Shown here: positions 1 through 6,698 of the stretch, piece by piece
Numbering within the stretch: position 1 is the first letter of the stretch
How the letters are laid out: each line of letters opens with the position of its first letter
Assembly: GCA_020846105.1 (NCBI GenBank)
Contig: JADLEN010000270.1
Span: 1 to 6,835 of the forward strand
Direction of reading: 5' to 3'
Length of the DNA stretch: 6,835 nt
Source of the DNA: Chitinophagaceae bacterium
GTDB taxonomy: Bacteria; Bacteroidota; Bacteroidia; Chitinophagales; Chitinophagaceae
Notes under the pieces: model-generated
The model's database searches: none
Seen by the model: only the letters and a program-made list of their open reading frames with translations
What the model was told of the DNA's origin: nothing
Made by a program: the position numbers and the translations under genes

Positions 1-14
1 GTCCCCAAAAGCCG

Positions 15-37
15 AAAAACAGCCCAATAAGCTGTTT
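15..37 (-). terminator. Possible weak rho-independent terminator after the large envelope-protein gene
   Basis: On the minus strand, just past the stop codon of the large gene, AAACAGC (37-31) pairs perfectly with GCTGTTT (23-17) around a 7-nt loop and runs into a short T stretch (19-15). The 7-bp stem is only moderately G+C-rich and the T-run is five bases including stem bases, so it would be a weak to moderate terminator. Its position about 20 bp after the stop fits the end of a minus-strand transcript. Confidence 0.5.
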
Positions 38-54
38 ATGAAGGCTTAAATGCC

Positions 55-3000
55 TTAAAGTATCGCCCGTAGGCTCATACGCCCCGTGTTCACAATAGGG
101 TCGCTGCCTGCCTTGCGCCCTTCGTACTCCAATAGCAGCTCTATGCCTTTGCCTAGGCGGCGCTGCCAGTTTAGGTACCACAGTAGGTTGTTGCCTTGGC
201 GCAGCCCGTCTAGCATGGCGTAGGCTATAGGCTCGGTGGCTAGGCCGCTATAGGCTATGCGGCTCAGGGTAAACCTTAGTTGTACAATACCCGCCGAGGA
301 TTGCGAATAGCGCCCATCTATCATCACAGATTGGATATTGGCTTCTTGCCCGCCATACTCGGGCGCATTGTTGCGCAGCTCGTAGCGCAGGGTGCTAGTG
401 ATGCGCAGTGCCGACTGGCGCATCCATATGAGGGATGGCTCGGTAGCCCAAAACCGTTGATTATAGCTGTTGCCATCTGTAGTGCCGCTAAGGTTGCTGC
501 GCTGCCCCCAACGGCCACCAAGGTGGGTATTCAGGCTTTTGGATAATGCTAGGCGTAGCTTGGCTTGCTGCTGCTGGCTGTTGGCAGTGTTCAGCCCATA
601 GCTTAGCAGTTGCTGGCTGCGGGCGGCTAGGTAGTTGTAGTCTATGCCCCAAGCAGCGCTGCTACGGTTTAGGTAAAAGGTGTTGTTTAGCCCTAGGTTT
701 GTGAGCAGGATGGCGGTGTCGGCAAAGGCTAGCTGCAGCGGGTTGAAGCTTTGGAGGCCTTGGCTATTGCTTATCTTGTTGGCTACTTGCAAGGCTAGCT
801 GGTTGCTGGCTTTGTGGGCTAGCTGGGCTAGCAGGCCACGCGGTGGCTTCCGAAAAAAGTTGGCTGGCTCGAAACCAATAGTTTGGTTGAGGCTAGTATT
901 ATTCACCTTGATATAATCGTCTGTAGGGGTAAAGATGCGGATATAAAGTTTCTGGTCGGGGTATAGGGCTAGCACAAATTCGTTGAGCTGTTGCACACCA
1001 TCGCTATTGTAGTCTATCCAGTTGTACATGCCTTGGCCAGCAGGCACTTGTAGGTAGGTGAAGCTCCGTTTTTGCTCTTGGCCAGTGCCTATCTCGTAAA
1101 GCGTGGCAAAGGAAAGTGCTTGGCGCAAAAGGCTACCATCGTATTGTATGCGGCCCAGCAGTGTGTTCTCGGGCTTTAGGCTGGTAATGGTACTGTTGTC
1201 TATAAGTAGTTGGCGGTAAGAGCCCGTGATGCTGAGCTTATGTAGTGTGCCATCGCCTATGCCTGCTTGCAAGGCGTAGTTGTGGCTATGGCTTTGGGGC
1301 AAAAAGCTAGTAGCTACAGGCAGAAAATCGCGTCTTTGGAAATAGGTGGCAGAATAACTGTATCGCTTAGTAGCCGTAGGGTTGCTGCGCCAATATAGGC
1401 TGCTGATATCGAAATAAAAGGCCGATGCTTGGAGGCTATCGCTGCGGCGTAGTCGGGCATCGTTGTGCTCGGCATAGTACTTGGCACCTATGGTTTGGCT
1501 TTGTTGGCGGGCAAAGCTATACTCGGCAAAGGCTAATGGTTTGAAAAATTTTGTGGCTACAAGGCTGTCTTGAGCATTCATGAGGCTGAGGTTGAATCCT
1601 GTATGCACCCTGCTGTTGCGCAGCGTATAGCCCACAGCATTCTTGAGTCCCTGATAGCTGCTGCCTCGGGTATAATGGCTAAGCGCATAATCTACACTAC
1701 CCAAGCGGCGGTGGCTAAGCTGGCTACTGATGCCGCTCCAGTTTTCGGTGGGGCTACTACCAGATAAAGGTACATTCCAATCCCGGCCAAACTCTACTGA
1801 GCGGTAGGGTGCTATAGCCCTAAACTTATCTTGTACATACTCATATTGAAGGCTGTTTTTCAGCGTCCAATCGTGCTTGTTGAAACTATCTCTATTGCCC
1901 CAAAAGCGCTGTTCTTGGTAGCTTAGCTTAGAGGCTATGCCTTGGTGGCTAGCATTGTCTATGGCCGAGAAGCTGTTGGGGTCTTTGTTGCTACCCGCAA
2001 GCTCTAGGCTTAGCTGCTTGAAAGAGTCTATCTGGTATTCGGTGGCTAGTGTCAGCACTTGGTGCATCTTGGGTGCTATGAGCAAAGACACTGCGCTATA
2101 ATCGCCAAGAAGGGTGCCTACCCACTCGTACACGCGGCCATTGGCGGTATTGCCAGACACTTTGTAGTCGCCTTTGTAGCTACCCACGTAGGAGAACGAA
2201 ACATTGTAGAGCACGTCTTGCTCATTGGTGCTGTAGGCATAGATAGAGTCTATCTTGGTACTACTTATAATAGTGTCTTTGATACGGTACAGTACCTTAC
2301 TTGGCGATAGGGTGTCGAGGGCAATGTTGGGGCTGAGGGCAAACTGTACCGAGTCGCCAAGGCTGGCAAGTAAGCGCTTTTGGTCGGCACTTAGGTTTTG
2401 CAGGTAGGGTTGGTTTTTGGCATCTTGGTTGCTGTAAGCGTTCATTTTTATGCGCCATTTGTTGCCAATACTCAGCTCGTTGTAGCCATAGAGTAGCGAG
2501 TTCAGATAGTTGTTGGTACGGTACTCAAACTCTACCTGTATGCGCGAAAACTGGTTGATGGGCGAGCGCGGCATAAAACGCACCTCGTTGGTATTGTAGT
2601 TGATAATGTAATCGGCGTTTTCGCCACGCTCTAGCAGTATATTATCTACATATACTTTTTCGGTGGCGGCAAGCACTACAAATAGTTGTTCACCATTGTT
2701 GCCCACAAGGCGGTAAGGGCCTTGGTTGCCCTCGCCACCCATAAAAATGTTTCGGGCAAACTCGCCCTTGGCCATAGATGCACTGAAACCAGCTTTGTTG
2801 CTGATATGTTTGCCTAGCCTGTCTTCAGTTTGAAAAAATATACCCTGTACCCGTTTGCTGTAGTTGAGAAAATAAGCATCAGGCTTGTTGAGGTTGTAGT
2901 CGCCAAGCTGTAGGTTGCGTTTGCCCTTGCTCAGGCGTATAGATATTTGGTCAAACTCTTGTAGGTTTTGGGTATTGCCTTCGGGCTGAAAAGGCACCGT

Positions 3001-3534
3001 GTTGTCGGTAAGTGCAGCCTCTACCTTGATACTGTCTAGCAGATAGCCATTTACTTGCAGGTTAAAGTTGGAGTTGGACACCACATCTTGATTGTTGCCA
3101 AGGCTTATGCTGCGGCCATAGCTACCGTTGAGCTCAAGTTGCTTATAATCTACAAAGTGGTCGCTGCGTTTTTGGTTTTCGTAGTATGCGGCCGAGGAAA
3201 ACATGTACATACTATCCACAATGCCCCTATCCTTGTGGCGGTAGCGCATGTTGAAATCTATGGCCAAGCGGCGATATTGTATGCGAATAGAATCTTGTGC
3301 GGGCTTGTGTAGCCAATAAAGCCGAGCCTGAATAGGGTCGATACGGTAAGCGCCACTGTCTATACCCTCAATGCTGTAATTGCTGATGGCTACGGTATCT
3401 ATACGCATTGTATCGGCAATGGCTAGGGTTTTGCTCGTGCGGTTGTTGTATGCTTGAGCAATACCCTGGCCATGTGAGTAGGGTAGCAGTGCTAAAAAGC
3501 AAATGCAAAAAGATATGATTTTGTAGATATACAA
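55..3534 (-). CDS. Large secreted beta-rich protein, probable outer-membrane beta-barrel of unknown function (Bacteroidota)
   Basis: The 1159-residue product has an N-terminal signal peptide (YIYK, then a hydrophobic IISFCICFLALLPY stretch, likely cleavage near HGQ, residues 21-24). Residues about 50-110 look like a small beta domain. Residues about 175-215 carry DNTVPFQPEGNTQ and a QLGDYNL segment. Residues about 270-340 hold a motif I associate with uncharacterised Bacteroidota envelope proteins: GPYRLVG, then VYVDN, LLERG, DYIINYN, VRF, SRIQVEFEY. From about residue 350 to the end, alternating polar/aromatic strands, many tyrosines and asparagines, and a final strand (MSLRAIL) suggest a barrel. 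Residues 841-852 (DYNSDGVQQLNE) match a 12-residue EF-hand calcium loop. No TonB plug or type IX C-terminal sorting domain is evident. The start must be TTG: a TAA stop lies immediately before it, the first in-frame ATG is residue 43, and using that would remove the signal peptide. No Shine-Dalgarno is visible. It is the last of four minus-strand genes. Envelope location is well supported; function is unknown. Confidence 0.8.
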   Translation of the reverse strand: MYIYKIISFCICFLALLPYSHGQGIAQAYNNRTSKTLAIADTMRIDTVAISNYSIEGIDSGAYRIDPIQARLYWLHKPAQDSIRIQYRRLAIDFNMRYRHKDRGIVDSMYMFSSAAYYENQKRSDHFVDYKQLELNGSYGRSISLGNNQDVVSNSNFNLQVNGYLLDSIKVEAALTDNTVPFQPEGNTQNLQEFDQISIRLSKGKRNLQLGDYNLNKPDAYFLNYSKRVQGIFFQTEDRLGKHISNKAGFSASMAKGEFARNIFMGGEGNQGPYRLVGNNGEQLFVVLAATEKVYVDNILLERGENADYIINYNTNEVRFMPRSPINQFSRIQVEFEYRTNNYLNSLLYGYNELSIGNKWRIKMNAYSNQDAKNQPYLQNLSADQKRLLASLGDSVQFALSPNIALDTLSPSKVLYRIKDTIISSTKIDSIYAYSTNEQDVLYNVSFSYVGSYKGDYKVSGNTANGRVYEWVGTLLGDYSAVSLLIAPKMHQVLTLATEYQIDSFKQLSLELAGSNKDPNSFSAIDNASHQGIASKLSYQEQRFWGNRDSFNKHDWTLKNSLQYEYVQDKFRAIAPYRSVEFGRDWNVPLSGSSPTENWSGISSQLSHRRLGSVDYALSHYTRGSSYQGLKNAVGYTLRNSRVHTGFNLSLMNAQDSLVATKFFKPLAFAEYSFARQQSQTIGAKYYAEHNDARLRRSDSLQASAFYFDISSLYWRSNPTATKRYSYSATYFQRRDFLPVATSFLPQSHSHNYALQAGIGDGTLHKLSITGSYRQLLIDNSTITSLKPENTLLGRIQYDGSLLRQALSFATLYEIGTGQEQKRSFTYLQVPAGQGMYNWIDYNSDGVQQLNEFVLALYPDQKLYIRIFTPTDDYIKVNNTSLNQTIGFEPANFFRKPPRGLLAQLAHKASNQLALQVANKISNSQGLQSFNPLQLAFADTAILLTNLGLNNTFYLNRSSAAWGIDYNYLAARSQQLLSYGLNTANSQQQQAKLRLALSKSLNTHLGGRWGQRSNLSGTTDGNSYNQRFWATEPSLIWMRQSALRITSTLRYELRNNAPEYGGQEANIQSVMIDGRYSQSSAGIVQLRFTLSRIAYSGLATEPIAYAMLDGLRQGNNLLWYLNWQRRLGKGIELLLEYEGRKAGSDPIVNTGRMSLRAIL

Positions 3535-3624
3535 TTATGCGGCTAGCAATAGGCTTTAATCGGTTCTTGAAAAATTTATTGCAAGATACGTTTTGACGTC
3601 ACAATGGCATCTAATTTGTATAGA

Positions 3625-4284
3625 TTATTCTCTAAGTATATATCCCAGCTTTATGAGGTCTTTTGCAGATGCGCATGTGTGAGTTTTACCATCTTTGAGT
3701 AGGTAAATACTATTGCTGATGCTTACTATTGCTTGGTATAAATGGTCGCTGATAATAAATCCTTTGTTTGCTTTTTCATCATTGATCCATTGACAAATTA
3801 AGGCTACATAAACTGGCATAATGTGCGTGAATGGTTCGTCGAGCATTACAAACATGCCTTTCTTTTTGATGATGATATATATTTCTACCATCCTTTTTAT
3901 GCCGCCCGAAAGTTCTTTGATTTTACTTTTTTCTCTTCCTTTTAATTCTTGCAAGTCATTCGCAAATACAACAAAGTCAAGATTGTATAGTTCAAATACT
4001 TTTTGAAGGCTCATCCCACTTGGGATAAAATTAAATTGGGGTAAATAGCTGATACCCGCAGGATGTTGAAAAGCAGGTTTTATATTCTGACCATCAATTC
4101 GGACCGAATAATCTTCCATTTCTGTAGTACCAAAGGCTATTTTCATCAAACTGCTTTTACCCTCGCCATTGCGTCCCAATAGTCCAACAACAGTACCTGA
4201 TTCGCAACGTATATATACGTCGCTCAGTATTTTGCGTTGTCCATATTGCAATTGAATGCTGTCTATTTCGAGGAGATGGCTCAC
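3625..4284 (-). CDS. ABC transporter ATP-binding protein (small, LptB-like fold)
   Basis: This 219-aa nucleotide-binding domain probably powers a transporter from the cytoplasmic face of the inner membrane. Visible motifs are Walker A GRNGEGKSS (37-45), Q-loop LPQF (Gln83), signature LSGGI (125-129, Ile replacing the usual Gln), Walker B MFVMLDEP (144-151, catalytic Glu150) and the switch histidine in ISDH (His181). After Walker B the sequence reads FTHIMP where LptB-type proteins have FAGVDP, so the usual D-loop aspartate is absent. I recall similar HIMP segments in orphan Bacteroidota ATPases but could not check this. The length is slightly under the usual 230-250 aa. The start is GTG, whose last two bases overlap the TGA stop of the upstream membrane gene (GTGA), implying translational coupling. 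The substrate cannot be inferred. The ATPase assignment is firm; the LptB likeness is general, and no other Lpt gene is nearby. Confidence 0.92.
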   Translation of the reverse strand: MSHLLEIDSIQLQYGQRKILSDVYIRCESGTVVGLLGRNGEGKSSLMKIAFGTTEMEDYSVRIDGQNIKPAFQHPAGISYLPQFNFIPSGMSLQKVFELYNLDFVVFANDLQELKGREKSKIKELSGGIKRMVEIYIIIKKKGMFVMLDEPFTHIMPVYVALICQWINDEKANKGFIISDHLYQAIVSISNSIYLLKDGKTHTCASAKDLIKLGYILRE

Positions 4285-4574
4285 AAAAATGAATTTGTAA
4301 GAATTAGGGAAATAATGAAAATGCTTAAATCTAAAATTAGGCTACTTGTCCACAGTTTTTTTCTAGAATACCCCAAATTATAATAAAAATAGAATTGTCT
4401 TTTTTTTGAATTTTGAATAAATAGTAAGAAAATAATAGTGGTTGTTATTTTAAATAAAGTCAATGCAATGACAATACTCAACCCATATTGCAACAACAAT
4501 AGGCAACTCAAAAGTGTGATTAAGTTGCTTGCAAAAGCAAATGAATTATAAAAATGAAAAACAACTTTTGCCAT
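4281..4574 (-). CDS. Small three-helix membrane protein, probable partner of the ABC ATPase
   Basis: The product is 97 aa from the ATG at 4574. A reading frame with TTG at 4583 would add three residues, but the ATG is the more likely start. Three hydrophobic segments can be seen, at about residues 12-28, 32-53 and 77-94, with a basic/aromatic loop between the second and third (KKR, then YYNLGYSRKKLW at 64-75). That loop resembles the cytoplasmic coupling segments of ABC permeases, which often read like LG-S-R-L; this is inference from pattern only. The gene lies 34 bp after the CarboxypepD_reg-like gene and overlaps the ATPase gene by 4 bp, so it is probably the membrane subunit of a minimal ABC system, functioning as an oligomer or with another permease. 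It is too short to be a usual ABC permease. Base composition is strongly A+T-rich. I do not recognise a named family. Confidence 0.75.
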   Translation of the reverse strand: MAKVVFHFYNSFAFASNLITLLSCLLLLQYGLSIVIALTLFKITTTIIFLLFIQNSKKRQFYFYYNLGYSRKKLWTSSLILDLSIFIISLILTNSFL

Positions 4575-4608
4575 CTTAAACAATTTTCAAATCAGCCAGT
4601 TGCCCACA

Positions 4609-5247
4609 CTACTTTTTGCTTCGGAAATCGCCCCGTTTCCAGGCTTCGAAAAACTTGCCCCAAGCTATTGGGCTAAGTACTTTCATGGGTTGTAGCTGCC
4701 CATCGTAGGCGGCACGGTAAGCTGCGTTTCGTTGGCTGTAGGCTTGGCCTTCGCGGCCGTCGGTATTGAGGATGCTGCCCATCATACGCATCATAGCTAT
4801 GTTGCTGTTTTTGCGGGCTATCTCGTAGCGGTCGTCATCAAGGTTCAGATTTTGAAAGGCAAAGTTGAAATTCTCTTTGGAGGGTAGTGCGTGTATTACC
4901 GTTTCGCTCAAGAAAAAGGTGTCTTGGCTCAGAAGTTGCACTAAGGAAATGGTGTTGCCCACGATGTCTTCGGGTATCACATAGTCTTTGCTATTGAAGC
5001 CCAAAGACTGAAAATGGAGGGTGTCGCCCTTGAAACATACGAGGGCAAAAACGCCTTGCTCGCTGGTATAAGTGCCTTTGTTTTGGTTTTTGACAGATAC
5101 TATTGCGTCTGGTATGCCATAGAGGCTGTCGCTTGTCATCACTACGCCGTTTATCTGTATTAGGCGTTCGTATTTTACTTGGGCTTGGCTGTTATTGCTG
5201 GCAAGTAGTGCAAGTAGGGTAAGTATTGGAAGTAGGTAAAAGCGCAT
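4609..5247 (-). CDS. Secreted CarboxypepD_reg-like domain protein
   Basis: The 212-aa product starts at a clear ATG and has a typical signal peptide (MRFYLLPILTLLALL, probable cleavage after SQA at residue 22). Residues about 31-110 match the carboxypeptidase-regulatory-like beta-sandwich common at the N-terminus of Bacteroidota outer-membrane proteins: INGVV, then IPDAIVSVK, GTYTSEQGVFAL, DTLHFQSLGF and KDYVIP. In TonB-dependent receptors this domain precedes a plug and barrel; both are missing here, and the C-terminal half (about 115-212) is polar with an aromatic, basic ending (WGKFFEAWKRGDFRSKK). It therefore looks like a free-standing periplasmic or surface protein, not a truncated receptor, because the frame ends cleanly and I recall stand-alone proteins of this size in the phylum. 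No lipobox cysteine is present. It is the first gene of the minus-strand group and is divergent from mrp. Specific function is unknown. Confidence 0.85.
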   Translation of the reverse strand: MRFYLLPILTLLALLASNNSQAQVKYERLIQINGVVMTSDSLYGIPDAIVSVKNQNKGTYTSEQGVFALVCFKGDTLHFQSLGFNSKDYVIPEDIVGNTISLVQLLSQDTFFLSETVIHALPSKENFNFAFQNLNLDDDRYEIARKNSNIAMMRMMGSILNTDGREGQAYSQRNAAYRAAYDGQLQPMKVLSPIAWGKFFEAWKRGDFRSKK

Positions 5248-5316
5248 AAGATATTTTCGAAAGGCTAAAGATAATCATTAATGGAAATGGAGGAATAAAA
5301 AAACAATTCATTTTTG

Positions 5317-5350
5317 TTGCTACAAAGGAAACCGCTATTGCGTAGTTTTG
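5317..5350 (+). promoter_or_regulatory. Probable Bacteroidota-type promoter for mrp
   Basis: TAGTTTTG at 5343-5350 is an exact match to the Bacteroidota -7 consensus TAnnTTTG. A TTG at 5317-5319 lies 23 bp upstream, at the far end of the accepted spacing for the -33 element; another TTG at 5314-5316 is slightly farther. Transcription would start near 5356-5358, giving a leader of roughly 27 nt that is A/T-rich and lacks a Shine-Dalgarno, as is common in this phylum. The -7 match and position are good; the -33 part is uncertain. Confidence 0.5.
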
Positions 5351-5383
5351 CGTAATATTTTTTCAATTTAACAAACGTTTTTG

Positions 5384-6484
5384 ATGATAACGAAAGAAGC
5401 TGTTTTGGAAGCATTGGGCAATGTAGATGACCCAGACTTGCACAAGGATATTGTAACACTTGGGATGGTAAAAGACCTAAGTGTGGATGGAAACAAGGTA
5501 GCATTTACCGTAGAACTGACCACGCCTGCCTGCCCTATGAAGGATATGATAGAAAAGGCTTGCATTAACGCTGTGCGGCTAATGGTGAGCAAAGAAGCCG
5601 AGATAGATATAACAATGAGTGCGCGTGTGATAAGCAACCGCAAGGACCGCAAAGATGTGCTACCAGGTGTCAAAAATATTATTGCCGTAGCATCAGGAAA
5701 GGGTGGGGTAGGCAAGTCCACCGTAGCAGTAAACCTAGCTTTGGGCCTAGCTGCCGAGGGTGCAAGCGTGGGTTTGATGGACGCAGATATCTACGGGCCA
5801 TCGATACCCATAATGCTGGGCATCCGCGATGAGCGCCCCAAGATGACTGAGGTAAATGGCAAGGGAATGATAGTGCCAATAGAAAAATATGGTATCAAAG
5901 CCATGTCTATAGGCCTGCTGATAGACGAAAAACAAGCAGTAATTTGGCGCGGCCCAATGGCTAGCTCGGCACTGAAACAATTTGTAACCGATGTGCTTTG
6001 GGGCGAGCTAGACTATTTGATAATAGACTTGCCACCAGGAACAGGCGATGTGCACCTTACCATTGCGCAAACCATACCAGTAACGGGTGCGGTAATAGTA
6101 TCTACCCCGCAGGCGGTGGCCGCTGCCGATGCTAGGAAAGCGGTAATGATGTTTAAACAAGAAAATATAAAAATACCGGTGTTGGGTGTGATAGAAAACA
6201 TGGCCTATTTTACCCCAGCCGAGCTGCCCGAAAATAAATACTACATTTTTGGCAAAGGTGGTGCTGCGCAAATGGCCGAGCAATTTGAATTACCTTTCTT
6301 AGGCGAATTGCCTTTGGTACAAAGCATCCGTGAGGGTGGCGACATGGGCATACCTGCTGTGATAGACCAAGACTCGCCAGCACGTGAGCGGTTTTTGGAG
6401 TTGGCACGTAATGTGGCACAGAATGTTTCTATCCGCAATGCGAGTATGGAGCCTATCAAAGTGTTAGAAATCAACTTGTCCTAA
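5384..6484 (+). CDS. mrp: Mrp/NBP35-family Fe-S cluster carrier ATPase
   Basis: This 366-aa cytoplasmic P-loop ATPase of the Mrp/ApbC/NBP35 family is thought to bind and hand over Fe-S clusters to apoproteins. Residues 1-85 form the MIP18/DUF59-like domain, with DPDLHKDIVTLGMV (16-29) and the conserved cysteine in TTPACP (Cys50). The MinD/ParA-like domain follows: deviant Walker A KGGVGKST (106-113), DADIYGPS (133-140), DYLIIDLPPGTGD (210-222) and ENMAYFTPAE (271-280). Most Mrp/NBP35 proteins carry a CxxC just after ENM that bridges a cluster at the dimer interface; here the stretch is FTPAELPENKYYIFGKGG and the protein has only Cys50 and Cys60. I recall this as usual for cytosolic Mrp of Bacteroidota, so it is probably not a defect. 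The ATG at 5384 is chosen over an adjacent upstream TTG. The gene has its own promoter-like sequence and terminator, so it is likely monocistronic. The family assignment is firm. Confidence 0.96.
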   Translation: MITKEAVLEALGNVDDPDLHKDIVTLGMVKDLSVDGNKVAFTVELTTPACPMKDMIEKACINAVRLMVSKEAEIDITMSARVISNRKDRKDVLPGVKNIIAVASGKGGVGKSTVAVNLALGLAAEGASVGLMDADIYGPSIPIMLGIRDERPKMTEVNGKGMIVPIEKYGIKAMSIGLLIDEKQAVIWRGPMASSALKQFVTDVLWGELDYLIIDLPPGTGDVHLTIAQTIPVTGAVIVSTPQAVAAADARKAVMMFKQENIKIPVLGVIENMAYFTPAELPENKYYIFGKGGAAQMAEQFELPFLGELPLVQSIREGGDMGIPAVIDQDSPARERFLELARNVAQNVSIRNASMEPIKVLEINLS

Positions 6485-6497
6485 AACATAATTAACA

Positions 6498-6541
6498 GAA
6501 TGCCCTCAAATTTTATTATTTGGGGGCATTCGTCTTTTTTT
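6498..6541 (+). terminator. Strong rho-independent terminator after mrp
   Basis: GAATGCCCTCAAA (6498-6510) pairs with TTTGGGGGCATTC (6519-6531) along 13 positions with a single T-G wobble, around an 8-nt A/T loop. A T-rich tail follows, with seven consecutive T at 6535-6541. It begins 13 bp after the mrp stop. The stem lacks a comparable run of T on the opposite strand, so it mainly serves rightward transcription. Confidence 0.92.
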
Positions 6542-6550
6542 GGTTCTATT

Positions 6551-6624
6551 AGGTTGGGTTTCGGACTGATACCTGTACTCCTCGCTTCGCTCTTAGGTAC
6601 CGCTGCCATCCCGTGCCCGTCGGC
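6551..6624. repeat. G+C-rich intergenic block, candidate dispersed repeat
   Basis: Between the mrp terminator and the convergent partial gene lies a block of about 75 bp that is much richer in G+C than the flanking sequence. It includes CCTCGCTTCGCTCTTAGG and GGTACCGCTGCCATCCCG. It has no convincing reading frame. TACCT (6570-6574) can pair with AGGTA (6595-6599) around a 20-nt loop. The abrupt composition change and the placement between convergent genes suggest a short dispersed element; I have the impression of having seen similar strings repeated in Bacteroidota genomes, but only one copy is present here, so this is not demonstrated. Confidence 0.35.
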
Positions 6625-6630
6625 TTTAAA

Positions 6631-6679
6631 CAATTGAAATCTTTAATTAAATTCAATTGAATATTTTGACTTGAAATAT
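6631..6679. repeat. A+T-rich inverted repeats between convergent genes
   Basis: CAATTGAA (6631-6638) is the exact inverse complement of TTCAATTG (6652-6659), with a 13-nt spacer. A second smaller pair follows, ATATTT (6661-6666) with AAATAT (6674-6679). They lie 20-70 bp beyond the stop of the minus-strand partial gene and could fold in its 3' untranslated region, but they lack a G+C-rich stem, so a terminator role is weak. Confidence 0.35.
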
Positions 6680-6698
6680 AAAATGCATTAAAACTAAT

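Noticed and set aside
3594..3601. TGACGTCA perfect palindrome between the ATPase gene and the large gene
   Set aside because: An 8-bp palindrome is expected by chance at this scale, and there is no second copy or other operator context.
3821..4006. 61-codon plus-strand open frame inside the ATPase gene
   Set aside because: It is a shadow of the strongly supported ATPase frame, with no independent evidence.
4609..5247. Truncated TonB-dependent receptor
   Set aside because: The frame has a clean start and stop, the second half does not resemble a plug domain, and the next gene begins 34 bp later with no barrel remnants.
5266..5273. TATCTTTA on the minus strand as a -7 box for the CarboxypepD_reg-like gene
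   Set aside because: It has one mismatch to TAnnTTTG and no TTG at a suitable -33 distance; the nearest is about 29 bp away.
5265..5504. 79-codon minus-strand open frame overlapping the start of mrp
   Set aside because: It is antisense to mrp and the intergenic promoter region, has an unlikely composition and no recognisable domain.
6551..6624. tRNA or small structured RNA in the G+C-rich block
   Set aside because: No cloverleaf arms, no TTCGANNC-like T-loop in register and only a 5-bp long-range pairing could be found.
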